This document shows, piece by piece, positions 30,062-42,162 of a DNA stretch of 64,000 nt (within the stretch, counting starts at the first letter, position 1; each line of letters opens with the position of its first letter). Source of the stretch: Edaphochlamys debaryana (Eukaryota; Chlorophyta; Chlorophyceae; Chlamydomonadales); NCBI GenBank assembly GCA_016858145.1, contig JAEHOE010000013.1, forward strand, positions 62,001 to 126,000. Direction: 5' to 3'. A program made the position numbers and the translations under genes. The notes beneath the pieces are model-generated. The model worked only from the letters and a program-made list of their open reading frames with translations. It searched no databases and had not been told where the DNA came from.

Positions 30062-33000
30062 ATGGATGCCTTGCCCGGACCAAACTCTCTGGACGGCCCC
30101 AGCCCAAGTCGCGGCCCAGGCACTGCGCGAGGGTCACGAGCTAATCGCCAGGGAACGCCACCCGGAGGCGGGGGCGGAGCTGGGGGCGCCCCCGGGGGTG
30201 GAGCCGGGCCCCGAGGCCGGACGCAGCTGGCACGAGGGGCGGGGCCCGGTGGCAGCACGCTGCCAGGCCCCGAGGCGGGGCGGAGGAGTGAGGTGCGCGC
30301 GTGATTTTGATTTGCGGGGGGTGGGTGGGGAAAAGGCGAGAGGAAAAGGGTTAGATCCGGTGTGGAGTGTGGAGCTACCGCCCCTCCCGAGCGGCGCCAC
30401 CCAGCCGCTCCCTCGCCCCGCCCTGCATGCCTCCCTCCGCCAGGTGACACCCCCCCGCGGCCCCCGGGGCCCGGGGCCCCGCCATGCATCTTCTACTGCC
30501 CCCGTAACGCTTTCCATGCCCCTGCCCCGCCCTCAGCTGATGGCCACAGCTCCCTCGGCGGCCGTCCGTGCCGCCCTTGCCGGCGCCCCGGCCCCGACCC
30601 CGGCGGCCCCACGCGTGCTCGCCTCCGCCGCCCCGGCTGGCTCCGGCCTGCCTGCAGGGCCGGCGGCCCTCTCCTCTGCCCCCGCCCCGGCCGAGGCGCT
30701 GCGGCTGCTGGACGCTCGCTTCAACTTCGACTCGGCTGCGGCCAGCAGGGTGGGGGTGTGGGGGGGGGGGGTGCGGGGGTGGGGGGTGCGTGTGGGGGTG
30801 TGGTTGGGGCGTGTCGGGGTGGGGCTGGGATCTGTGGCCGCAGGGGGTTGGGGCGGGGCCAGGCGCGGAGGCTGCGGGCGCAGGAGTGAGTGAGGGCGGC
30901 GTGGAAGCTGGGGTGCAGAAAGGGGGCAGGGCCGTGGCAAGGCAGGGGCGGTAGTGGTCCTGTCCGGGGCCCCGCACGCGGCCTGGCCTCCCTCCCCACA
31001 CCCCTCCACCCCCTGCGTGCCCTCCCTCAGCAACAAACACCCCCACCCCCCCACCCCTCACCCCCCAGCTGCTGTCCGACTCCGCGGGCGACTTCCGGGT
31101 GTTGGGGGCGCTGGGGCCGCAGGGCGCCGGCAAGTCGGCCCTGCTGAGCGCCCTCATGGGGGCGGGCGCCCCGGGGGCGGGGGCGGGGGCGGGGGCCCCG
31201 GGGGGCGAGCCGCCGTTCGCCGTGGGCGCGGCGGGGGCGACGGCGCACACCACGTCGCGCCTGGAGCTGCGGGTGGGTGCTGGGTGCTGGGGGGCTGGGG
31301 GCGGGGTGCTGGGTGCTGGGGGCTGGGGTTGGGGTTTGGGACGTGGGCTGACGGAGGGGGAGGCGGGGGCGCAGGCGGGCAGGGGGGCCTCGGGCTCGTC
31401 TGGGTCGTGCGGGGGAAGGGGTGGCCTGCCGAGATGCAGCCAGCCCCGGCCGCTTCCCGCCTCATTGCCCGGTGCGTACCGGCACCAGCATCGTACGCTG
31501 TGTGCCGGGGCGACCCCCGACCGCCCGCTCTGCCCCCTGTGAACCACCTCCAACCGCTGCCCACGTCACACCCCCCACCCCCCACCCCCCACCCCCCAGC
31601 TCTGCCCCGGCGACCGCACGCTGCTGCTGGACTCCCCGCCGCTCTGGAGCGCCTCCTGGACGGCAGAGCTGCTAACGGTCAGCGGTTTACGGTTGGTGGT
31701 TGGAGTTGGGCCTAGCTCGTCAGACTGCGGCGACCGGGCCCCCTACCCCCCCGGTCCCCTTCGCCTTGCTGGTGCCCCTCCCGCACCGGTACTGCCCCAC
31801 TCCGCCCCAACCCCTGTGCCCCCCCCTGCCCCTTCCCCTACCCCGTACCTCATGCCCCCCCCCTCTCTGCCGCAGACCTGCCTGGAGCCGCCCCTGCAGA
31901 GCTGCGCGGAGCCGGCGGCGGCGGTGCCCTCGCTGGTGGAGAAGCTGCTCGGTGGGGCGGGGGGAGGCGGGGAAGGGGCTCGGGGGGGGGGGGGGGCGCA
32001 CTGCTCGCGGCATCGCACCTGCCGGGGCCAATTTCAGTTGGGTGGGGGGTGGGCCGGGGCTTGGGAGGCAAGGCGAGGAGGAGATGGCGGGGAACGTACG
32101 GGCACACTCGCAGGGGGGAATCGCACCGCCGAGTAGCAGGCTCGGGAGGGAGGTGCATGGAGTGGGGAAGTGCAGTGCCGCTGTCGGGCACCCCCTCGCA
32201 CCCGTCCACGCCCACCCGGCGTCTGTCCCGGGCTGAGGCCCTCGGGGTGCCGGCTCCCACCGCTCCCGAACGGCGGCTCAGCTGGGAGGGCGAGGGCTGG
32301 GGGACCTGCCCCAACACACTCAGACACTCGCTCCCCCACCATCTCCCCGCCCGCTGTCCCCCCCCCCCTCCCCGCTGTCCCCCGCAGCCGACGCCCGCTC
32401 CCGCGGCGCCCCCTCGCTGCCCGCGGAGGCCGTGGGGGGGCTGCTGGGGCTGCAGACCGCCGCACTGCTGCTGGCCTGCTGCCACGTGGTGAGGGGCGGC
32501 GTGGGGGCGGGGGCGGGGGGACCTGGGATGTAACCGAGGGCCTGTGGGCACAGGGGGTGGCGGGGCGCCAGGGTGCTGCGGGGGCAACGGGCCGGCGGGG
32601 AGCGGGGCATGCCCGCGGATGCCATCCCTCCCCCCCATCCCTCCCATCCCCCCCATCCCCACCCCCCACCCCCCCCAGGTGGTGGTGATGGCTCCGGAGC
32701 CGGACGACCCCCGCCTCACGGAGCTGCTGCAGGTACGGGGGGGGGGGAGGGAGGCGGGGAGGGGGGGAAAGGAAGGTGTACGGGGAGGGGGAGGGAGGCG
32801 GGGAAGGGGGCCGCACTGGTGAACCCCTGCGCTCGTGCTCTGCCGGTGTCTGCCCCAGGCCCTGCACCGCGCGCGCACCCACCCCGCATGGCCCAGCAGC
32901 CGCCCCGGCGGCCCGTGCACCCGCACTGGCCTTGCCGCGTGACGCAGACTCGCTGACGGTTAGTCGTTGACCGCTGACCGTTGGCCGTTGGCCGTTGACG

Positions 33001-34435
33001 GTTGGCTCCCTCCCGCTGTGGATGCGGCCCCAGGTGGCGGCCATGGTGGCTCAGTCCCTGCCCGACCTGGGGGCGGCGGCGGCGGCGGCGGCCGGGGGCC
33101 TGGTGGGTTGGCGGTTGGCGGTTGGGGCACGCAGCACGCAGCACGCAGGCCGGCACGTGACACTGCACGTGGGCGCGTGCTTGTGGGGTTGGGTGCCGGG
33201 TGCCGACTGCAGCCCGGGCTCAACTGCCCCAGCGGGGGATGGCGCCCGCGCCGGCTGGCTTGGGTGGTGCCGTGTCGGGGTGCTGGCGGCGGCACGGCCC
33301 GCCGCAGCTACGAATCCGAGACGGCGTGTCAGGATGCCAGGAGGCCCCAGGCTGCCCCGCCAGCGCCCCGCCTTGGAGGCCCGCACTGGCAGGCACTCGA
33401 CATCCCCAAGACACCCCACCCGCTCCCTCGCCCGCTCTCCCTCCGCAGCCGCCGCTGAGTCCCCCCCCGCCCGCCCCCGGTGGGCTGCGCCGACTGGCCG
33501 AGGTTGTGGTCGTCATGACAGGCGTTGACCAGGATGCGTTGACCGTACGGCATCTGTTGCCGTACGCCGAGCTGCTGCGCATCGCGCTGGCCCCCTCCAG
33601 GCTGCTGTCGGCGGCGCCGCCGGGTGCGCGGGCGGGGGCTCTCTGCGCGGGCGGGGGCAACGCGGTCTCGTGTCAGGGCCCATGGAATGTAGACATCCCA
33701 CCGCCTCTAGGGGGGCCTCTTGGTGGGGCAGCCCCTCCAGTCAGTCGGGCAGCCCCCTCACAGTCCCCCCCCCTGTAATGCTTCCCCGCACTCCTCATGC
33801 GCCCCGCACCGACAGAGCATGCGATCAGCATCCTCAGGAGCCTGAGCCCGGGCCATGCCGGCGGCGGGGCCGGGGCCGGGGCCACCGGCGCCACAACCGC
33901 CACCGCCACCGCAGCCGCAGCCGCACCCTCATCCTCTGGGGAGGGTCCGGGCACGGCGGCCGACACGAACGCTACGGCCGCGGGAGACAGCGCCGGCTGC
34001 GGCGGCAGCCCGGCAGTGGGAGGCAGTCCGGTGGCAGCTGCCGCTCCGCCCACGCCGCCGCTGTCCGAGGGGACGGCGGCCGCCGGGCTCAGTCGCCCCG
34101 CCGGCACCGAGCAGCCCGAGTCCGCACCGGCCCCCACAACAGCAAGCGCCAGCGGTGGAGGCTGCTCTTCGCTGCACTTCTGGGCCCTGCCGCGCCCGCT
34201 CACGCCCTCAGCGCTGCTGCCGCTGCGTGCGGCACTGCTGGGGCTGCCCCGGCGGCCGCTGGGCGGCGCGGGGGGCGGGGGCCCGGGCGTGAGCGAGCGC
34301 GAGTGGCTCCGGGGCGTGGAGCGGCTGTGGGGGGTGGAGCTGCAGGCGAGCGAGGCGCTGGGGAGGTACGGGCTGGCGCTGGCGAGGGACGGGGCGCTGG
34401 CGGGGGCGGGCGGGTGGCCGCTGGGGCTCCGTTGA
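30062..34435 (+). CDS. SMG9: SMG9-like nonsense-mediated mRNA decay factor
   Basis: Ten exons (30062-30292, 30537-30749, 31069-31272, 31600-31677, 31876-31951, 32388-32488, 32679-32732, 33034-33102, 33449-33623, 33816-34435) join in phase to 606 residues. SMG9 pairs with SMG8 and controls the SMG1 kinase that phosphorylates UPF1. Evidence is the ordered match to animal SMG9: LLDARFNF; then FRVLGALGPQGAGKS with the P-loop GPQGAGKS at 164-171; then TLLLDSPPL; then LQTAALLLACCHVVVV; and a C-terminal SEREWLRGVERLWGVELQ like the family's ...NWFHYAARIWDGV. The first 77 residues are Gly/Pro/Arg-rich, as SMG9 N-termini often are, but exon 1 is less certain; an in-frame ATG at 30540 is the alternative start. 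The last exon carries a long Ala/Thr/Gly-rich insertion. Chlorophyte SMG9 genes are usually more compact in this region, so the insertion may be lineage-specific (inference). Confidence 0.82.
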
Positions 34436-35818
34436 CGACCCCGGGGGCTGACGAAGGGGTGGGTAGGATGCATGGGGGACGGGTTGGGACACGGCGCACA
34501 GGCTACGTTGCGTGGAGAGGATCGGGTAGCTAGCGTGGCATGGGGTTTGGCCAGGGCCAGGGCGGTGGGGGCCCGTGTCGCACCTCCGTGTGTGGCCTGC
34601 TGCGGCGTGCAGCGTGGGGTTTTAGCGCCAGCAGCGTGGCGGCCTCTGGCGGGGCGCGGGCCGGGCTCAGCGGGCGGGGGCACTAGGGGCCCCAGCGCCA
34701 CACGAGGGTGCCACGGGCGTCATGCGGCGCCTGCGCCCCAGTCGTGCGGGCGGGGACGCGGAGGGAGGCGCGGAAACGGCACGGCGTAGGTCTGCCGGTG
34801 GGAGGTTCAGAGGGCCAGCGCTGGTAGTGCTCCAGGACTGAGGGTTAATAGTCGCTGATGGGGGCGGACGGGTGCCCCTTGGGCGGTGGTCCCTTGGGAG
34901 GCGGGCACGCAGCTGCTCGGTCATGGGACGAGGGCCCTCAGCCCTCACGGCTCCGTCGCTTCGTAGTGTTGATTGGCCTTGCGTCAGAATGAAGCTGGCG
35001 GTATCCCCCTCCTCCACTTGGGGAGCGGACCTATGCTGCAAAAGGCCATCGTGGCACAGCCTTGTGAAGCTGAGGGCTTGAGGTTGTGCCGCACACTCTC
35101 TGTTGGTGACATCACCTGCAACACCAGGGGGGGGGGGCAGATCTTTCCGAAAATGACACCATGCCTCATCTGGATGGTGCTTGCGGAGAAAGTTCTCGGT
35201 CGGTCGTCGGTCGGGGGGGCCCGGTGGGTTTCGTCAAAGGGGCCGCCCCCCCCTGGCAACACGGCCCCTCTTCCCGCACCCTCCATCCGTCGGACCGGGT
35301 GCACGCGAGGCCCTGCCTACCGGTAGCAGGGAGTAGCGTCCAATGCATTGGCGCCGGTGGCGGGCTCAGCGACCGGAGACGGGATGCGTGTGAGAGGCGG
35401 AGCACTGCAGGCCAGGGACAACGAACGGGGCAGGGGGAGACGGGCTTCTGAGCGCTGAGTTGCGGGGGGCCTGCCTGGCGGCGGATGGGGACATGTACGC
35501 CGGGGGGACACAGCGACACACCGCACGCTCAGGGAGCTTGGCCCGCCCCTTGGACACGAAGGCACGACGGAGTGCGTGGGCAACCTCACGGGCAGCGAGG
35601 GCGAGGGCCGCTGTCCGGTGTGCTTCACGTGGACAGCGGCGAGGGAGGGAGGGAGCGCATGTCCCAAGGTGCGTGCGCGCAAGCGGGAGGCAGAGCGAGC
35701 TAGAGGCTAGGAGGAGGAGCAGGGTGAGAAGGCAGACGAGACTCAGTTCTTCTAGCTCTGGCCCTTCGGCTTTTTGGGCCCTCCGGTTTGTGCTTAACCT
35801 CCATTTGTGTGCGTGCAG
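34436..35818. other. Intergenic region with repeat fragment
   Basis: This is the SMG9 3' flank followed by the approach to the hAT remnant. It contains one copy of a dispersed repeat (about 35105-35235). No transposase N-terminal zinc finger was recognised here, although the first hAT exon is preceded by a clear acceptor (GTGTGCGTGCAG). Confidence 0.45.
35105..35235 (+). repeat. Dispersed repeat family R1, copy a
   Basis: This segment has a G-run, then CAGATCTTTCCGAAAATG, then ATGCCTCATCTGGATGG, then AAAGTTCTCGGTCGGTCGTC. The last block is exact at about 63817-63838, in the copy near the window's right end. Related members are near 61.7 and 62.45 kb. Confidence 0.55.
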
Positions 35819-37094
35819 GTGCCAGACATCCCCGACTGGCACTGGACGGACGATTCGGGCTGGCTGCTGGCGGAGTCGCTGAACGATGCACTGGTCGTAG
35901 AGCTGCAAGCCCGGGTGAGTCGGCAGTCTCACCAAGGTCTACAGGCGTTTGCTCATCGCCCCTGCCCCTGATTGCTTGCCTAGGCCCCCCATCGACTTGT
36001 CTCTCCTCTGAGTTGCTGATCCGCTGCATGCCCCCGATGCCCCACCTGCGCCCCTTCCCAGGTCAAGCGTTCGGAGTTCATCTCCATCAGCCTGGACGAC
36101 TCCACGGACATCAGCAACAAGTCCTTCCTGGCCGTACACGTGTACTTCATGAACGGCTGGGAGCGAGAGGCGGTCTTCGTGGACCTGGCGGAGCTGCGCG
36201 AGGCGCCGGACGCGGCCTACCTCAGCCGCATTCTGCTGAGCACGCTGCGCAGCCGCCTGGGTCTGTCAGCGCGGGAGCTAGCCAGCAAGACTGTGGGGAT
36301 TGGCGCGGATGGGGCTGGCGTGATGAGCGGCGAGCGCACCGGCGTGCTGCGCCGCATGGTGGATGAGCCCACCCCATTCGCCCTGCCCATCTGGGACATG
36401 GCGCACCGGACCAACCTCGCAGCCGGCGTGCTGGACACCTGCCCAGTGGTGTCCAAGCTTGATAACCTGGTGTCCTCTGCCCACAGCTACCACAGCACCA
36501 GCGCTAAGCGGCAGAGCGCGTTCGCAGGGTATGGGGCTGGACGGCAAGCGCGTTGCTCCCACGCCAGCGGACGTGGAGGCAAAGCTCGCCGCGCTCAAGG
36601 AGTACTACGGAGTCTCCAAGCCCGCACCCAGCATTAGCGGCTTCGCTGGAGCCGGGCCCAGCAACGGCGAGCCGCTCACGCCGCTGCTGGACTTCGAGAA
36701 GCTCTTCGAGCAGCGCGCCCTCTTTGCTTCGGAGGCCCCTGAGCAAGCCACCATCGTCATGGACGCCGCCGCGAACGGTGCCAAACTGCCCAAGGGCACG
36801 TTCGTGGCCTTTTGGCAGTCCATGACGCAGTCGCGGTGGGTTGCCGATGGCTGCAGCGAGTACGTGCGCCTGGCCAAGCTGGTAGCCACGATCGTGCCAG
36901 GCTCGGTGGAGGCGGAGCGCCTGTTCAGCACGATGAGCTACATCAAGGACAGCCAGCGCAACAAGCTGCAGCAGCGCCACCTGGCCCTGGCGGTGCGGAT
37001 GATGGCGCAGCGGTGGTTCGGGGTGTCAGACTTCCCGTACGCGGAGGCCCTCAAGCACTGGCGGGAGGGGGCCGAGCACCGCTGGGCGGACTAA
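35819..37094 (+). pseudogene. Degenerate hAT-superfamily transposase
   Basis: Two exon-like blocks, 35819-35914 and from 36062, join in phase and encode a hAT-type RNase-H-fold start: FISISLDDSTDISN with a candidate first catalytic Asp, GIGADGAGVMSG with the second, and MAHRTNLAAGVLDTC. Near 36528 the frame shifts, and the reading resumes as GMGLDGKRVAPTPADVEAK. It runs to the C-terminal hAT dimerisation region (GSVEAERLFSTMSYIKDSQR...LALAVRMMA) and a TAA at 37094. The expected segment between the two, including the WLSRG-like part of the insertion domain, is missing, so an internal deletion with frameshift is inferred. No BED zinc finger, terminal inverted repeats or 8-bp target duplication were identified. 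It is probably inactive. Confidence 0.8.
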
Positions 37095-38239
37095 GGGGGC
37101 AGGAATGCTAGGGCCTGGGCGGCGGACTTGAGGATGGTGGCTAGCTCAAACAACGCATGCCAAACGCACTGAACCGGTGACTAGCTCAAGAAACGCATGC
37201 CAAACGCACTGAACAACGGATGCCGCATATTTTATTGTCTTTCCGGCTGGGCTGGTGGGCCAGGCTGGGTCAGGCGGGGCTGTTGAGCCTTCTTTCAGCC
37301 TTGTTGCGTGGCTCATTAGTTGACACTCTCAGCCCTCCTTACTTTGAGATCTACAGCGAAAATCGTGCAATTTGATACCCATATTGCGCAACGGTTTTCG
37401 AAACACTGGACGAGAGGCAGCACAAGTAGGCCTCTGATTGCAACGTGGATTGTTGAGAACAGCCTTGTAAGTTTGACAGCTGGCTGGTATCATGGTAACG
37501 ATCCGTCCAGATCCAGCAAACGAAAGACAACGTGGCGGGTAGCTGGGAGGTGCTGATACACACAGGCCTGCAGGGGTTGGCCACGTTGGCTAGGGGCAAA
37601 CCCTACTCCGGCGGAAGCACACCGGTGCCCGGTGCCCGTGTCCGTGGGCACGCAGGCGGGCGGGCAGGGCATCGACGGAAGACAGCGTGGCAGATAGCCA
37701 CATCGTCGGTAGCTAGGCGCACCGGGGCCGCGCACCGGGGCCGCGCACTACGCGGCATGTCGCTCGACACCATCTGTCAAGAGTCTGCTGCCATGATTGC
37801 TGCATGGTCAGCGACACGAAAGGACAGGAACATCGCACATCGCCCGCATACGGTCCTGCATCGAGCACACGGTCCGTTTCTCGAGTCAGAATTCGCAGTC
37901 TACCGCCGGCCGTAACCGGCCAATTACGATCGTATCCGCACGGTGCGGCCCCGCTCCATACCCCCGCCACAAAGCCTTACATCTGACTAGCTGCTTATCC
38001 ATCACCAGTCCTGGCGAGGTTTAAGCTAATGGCCCCAGACCAATGTGTCTGCTGGCCTTGCGCTCACACCGCAAGCCGCGCGTGAAGCGCTCTCGTGCTT
38101 TTGGGCTGGAACTCAGCTGCTGTAGCGTGCCATACACTCGTTTTGCTTGGGCAAGCAAGGGATTATTGTATCGGTCTGCTGAGGCGAGCTCGACTGCCTG
38201 ATTCGCTCCGTTCATCGCTGTGGGCGCAACGGGCCCAAC
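37095..38239. other. Intergenic, downstream of hAT remnant
   Basis: No gene is seen. A block containing GCATGCCAAACGCACTGAAC occurs twice, at about 37141-37174 and 37181-37214, as a 40-nt tandem duplication. The remainder is the 5' flank of the RWP-RK gene, with an AT-richer patch near 37.2-37.5 kb. Confidence 0.5.
37141..37214. repeat. 40-nt tandem duplication
   Basis: Two adjacent copies begin CTAGCTCAA and share GCATGCCAAACGCACTGAAC. They differ by a short indel and a substitution. They lie just after the hAT stop codon and could be part of that element's subterminal repeats. Confidence 0.6.
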
Positions 38240-40697
38240 ATGCGCTCGACTGCGCACGCCAGCGATTACGTCCTGTTCGGCTGCTGGGTGTCGTCATCAG
38301 TAAACAATCTTCCCATGCTGCAAGACGACCAGCCCCTGGCCTACGCCAGCCATAGCTCCTACCTGAGAGAGCAGCTCGGGCCTCCAAGTCAGCCTCCACC
38401 AGATGTCGCGGCATCCGTGGGCTCCACGCCGGTCGGACCCGCCGCACAGTGGTGGCCGTCCCTGACTCCCGCGCAGCACGTGCAGTCGGTCGGCGGGGTG
38501 CGCGAGGGGGCCTGCCCCATGGACGTCGACCCCCCCCTGTTCGGGGCCTTCCTCCCCACCGACAGCGCCCCTCAGCTCGACACACCCATGCCCGCCGCCC
38601 GCTTCACCTGTGGCCACATTCCTGCCTCCGCCCCAGCAGCGCCCTTCGGCGGCGGCGGCCCGGCGTGGGCAGCGCTCGGCCCCCAGCCGCTGCCGGGCCC
38701 CTGTGCCCCCTGTACGGCAGCCCCCCTCAACGCCCCAGCGGCACACGCCCCGCCCACACCGCCTCCCGCCGAGTCACCCGGCGCGGCCCAACATGCAGCG
38801 CTGCCGGGGCCGCACGCCTGGGCCGGGCGGGGGGCGCCCCGGGCCGTGTCGCCGGTGCCCCGCAGCGCCGCACAAGCCTGGGCCCAGCTCCAGTCCGTGA
38901 CTCCCTTGCTGCCGCAAGCACTGGGGGCGGGAGCGAATGGGCTGATAAGCGCATCGCAGTCGCCACCGCCGCAGCCGCCTCCATCGGTGGTGAGTGCAAG
39001 GGGGGATGTGGGGGCACTTGTGATCCGGTGCTGCCTGCGCCACGGTGCGTACCGTATCCTCGCTAGACGTCCCCACACGAGCCTTGCCCCACCGCCTCCC
39101 CCACGGCCCCTCTTACCCTCGCCCCCCCTTAGCTGGCCAAGGAGCGAGAGGACGCCCCCGTGCGTGAGGCCCTGCTGGCGGAGATCGAGGCGCTCCCGTG
39201 GCCTGTCGTACTGCCGTACTCGTCGCGGCTGCCCGGCTTCCCCATGCCCTCGACGCATGCAGGGGCGGGGCTGGCCCTGGCATCGCCCCTGTCCCAGACC
39301 CAGGCCCAAGCGCCTCCCACCGTCCGCCCCTCGGCCCCTCGGCCCCTGATGGCTGCCGGCTGCGACCACTCAGGGGTCCCGGGCTCCCCGGGTCCCGACG
39401 TTGAACTGGTCGACGCCAGCAGTTGCGGCACAGCCTCCGACGCAGGCCTCGCCTGGCTTTCGTCCGCGGCCGGGCAGACCGGCACCGGAACCCACAGCGG
39501 CTTTGCGCGCTTCTTGAGAGAGTCTGTCGTCTGCACCGGGGAAGTGGCGGGGGCCCGCACCTCTGCGTCTGGTTGCGAGGCCGCCGCTGCCAAGGGCGCT
39601 GCCCCCGAGCCGCCGCCCCCGCAGCCTCCTCCCCACTCGGCCGGGGGCCTCGACCTGCAGGCCCCACCCCCCGGGGACACGCCGGCAGCGGCAGCTGAGG
39701 GGGCCGTTCCGCTACCCCTGCGCTGGGTTGCGCCAGCTGTCACAGCGGGGGAGGGCGCTGGCCCGGCACCGGCAGTGTGGATGTCGAACGGCGGGAGCCG
39801 CTCCAAACGGGGTGAGGGCTCCCCCCACCCCCCGGCCCCGGAGCCGGGTTTCCCCGCCAGGCCCGCACCTGCCGCCCAGGCTCAGCGCACCTCCACCTCC
39901 CCATCCCCACTCAACAGCGGCGGTGGCGGCTGTTGTGACGGCACGAGCGGTGGCGACAGCAGCGGCTGTACGGCCCGCTTCGGCAGGGCCAGTGGCGGCG
40001 GCAGCGGCGGCGGCGGCCTGAGCCTGTCTGCGCTGCAGCGAGTGTTTGACCTCCCCGCCACCGAGGCCGTTGCGGTGCTGAGGTGCAGCGCCAACGACCT
40101 CAAGCGCCGCTGCCGGGCCCTGGGCATCGCCCGCTGGCCGCAGCGCAAGCTCGCCTCCCTGCGCCGCATTGCGGAGGCGGCGGAGGCGGACGGAGCCATG
40201 CCGGAGGCGGATCGGCAGGTGCGGAGGGGATTTGAAGGGTGGAGGGGCGGATGCCTTGAGTCAGGGCGACGGCCCAACCTCCCGCCTCCCGCCCGCCCCC
40301 ACGCGCCTCCCTCCTCCTACCTCCCATCCAGGCGGTCCTCGCCCGTGTGGCCTCCAACCGGGCCGCCATCCTGGCCGACCCCAACGCCCCCCTGGAGCCC
40401 GCACTGCTGCCCCTGAGGCAGGCGCAGTACAAGCAGGTGGGGTGGGGAGTGGGGCGCGGCGGGGTGGGGGAAGGGTGGCGATGGGGGTGGCAGTGAGCAC
40501 GCAGACGTGTGGCAGCAGCCGTGCAGATTCTTTCAAACGCTTGCTTTGGCGTCAGCTTTGACGACCCCGCCGCGCGCACCTGGGTTGACTTAATCCCATT
40601 TGTTGGACTGCGCCCTCAGGACTTTGACCTGCGCCGGCGGGGCAGTGGGGCAGCCGTTAGAGGCCGCCGTCAGGAAGACGAGGAGGAAGACGACTGA
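38240..40697 (+). CDS. RWP-RK domain transcription factor, copy A
   Basis: Four exons (38240-38989, 39133-40218, 40332-40436, 40620-40697), all phase 0, give 672 residues. The RWP-RK DNA-binding domain is at about 547-600: LSLSALQRVFDLPATEA, then CSANDLKRRCRALGIARWPQ with RWPQRK at 584-589. The family regulates nitrogen responses and gamete or egg programmes in plants and algae; the target here is unknown. About 540 Pro/Ala/Gly/Ser-rich residues precede the domain, and an acidic tail (RRQEDEEEDD) ends the protein. The domain reads VLRCS where the consensus and copy B have VLGCS. A near-identical inverted copy lies at 53281-55826. The start ATG and its surroundings are conserved between copies, but the next 30 or so codons differ. 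Confidence 0.85.
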
Positions 40698-42129
40698 GAG
40701 CGGCCGCGTTGGCCCGCTGCAAGCATTCGACAACATGAGACAAACGACGACTGGAATGCAGCAGATAGAATGATTACGCCGGTAGCTTGAACTTCTTGCC
40801 TGAGCCGGCGGCCTGGACCGCGCCCTGTCCCAGCATGAGGCTGCGGTGACATGCGTTCGAGCGACACCAGGCCCCCCATCCTCGGTGACCCCGAGGCACC
40901 GCCGGCGGCTCAGGCCAACAGGCTGCATGCTGCCGCGTTGCTGTTTACTAGTAGCCTGGCGTCATGCATGACAGATAGGCCGGCTTTGTGCGTCCACTTG
41001 AGGGCGCTCATGCGTGCACGGTCGTTCCGGGGCAAAACCCTGCGCATGGTTGTGCGTGCATGGGCATTGTGGGAGGGTTGCGAGTCAGCAGCACGTGTGG
41101 CCGTTGCTACGTGCGGCCGGTCGGAGATACAATGTCGTTGGATGTATTTTGTCCAGTTTCGTTGACGTTCAGATCAGCAGGTCTATCTGTTCGTTGACTG
41201 CATACATTCTTGGGGGGCTGAGCAAGGGCCCCTGTCTACCTGTCGTGTCAGCTGCCCTCGTCGTGGTCAAGGGCAGTGCACTTAAACGAGGCGCTCAGGA
41301 GACGTGAGTGATGAGAACGAACGGGGGCTGTCCTTACAATTGCTTGCCGGCTCTGTAGGCAGAGCGCGTCAGATAGGACTGCCCCCCCGCCCACTGATGA
41401 GGCGATAGCAGCAGCAGCAGGGTGCCCTGCAGTTGCGGCTGTATGTGTGGCCACGTCTACTGGATCTTGTGAACATGAACACTTGATTGGGCGGGGATGC
41501 ACTCTCATTTCAGGCTGAGGCGCGGCGGATGCCTGCGAGCCTGCTGGATGGCGGATGGACTGCTGTCTCCTGTCCTGCGCGAGCGAGGGCAGTACGCAAA
41601 GGAGCAAAGGAGGGCAAAGCGCTGTGTTTGGGTAGTTTGGGCACGATGCCATGCGCAGTGAGCTGGCAAGCGCGTGTTCTGCACGCATGCAGGGGGCGGT
41701 GATTGGAAGCAGATGACTGCCACTGATGTTGAATATTTGTTGCGGTCGTCTCTCTGCGTGTTCAGGTCTATCTATTAGTAGTGCGTGGGTCGGTGTTGTC
41801 AATACCCCTCAACCAAAGTTTGCTTCAACTTTATACTACGACTGCTAGGTTTAGCTCTGGCACTCGCCCGTACGGCCTGTGCACCTTACTAACTTGCCGT
41901 ACAAGTGCTCATCAACAATTAGATGCCCGTCAGTTGCTATGCGCCTCCCCAGAGGCAGTGCCCACGGATCCGTGCAAGCGTAAGAGGGAGACGTGTGGGC
42001 CCTCCCCATGTATGCCGCCGGTCTCGGGGCCTGACTTCGACCTCTGCAGTTATTGTGAGATTCCGGTCGGTGACGTGGTAGGTGTATGTGTGAACTGCTG
42101 CTCGTGTGAGCCGGGAAGCACAGGCGGGA

Positions 42130-42162
42130 AGGTGTATGTGTGTATGTGTGCGTGTGTGTGTG
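42130..42162. repeat. TG-rich microsatellite
   Basis: This is an interrupted (TG)n run of the form GTGTATGTGTGTATGTGTGC followed by more GTG units and a G-run. Confidence 0.75.
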
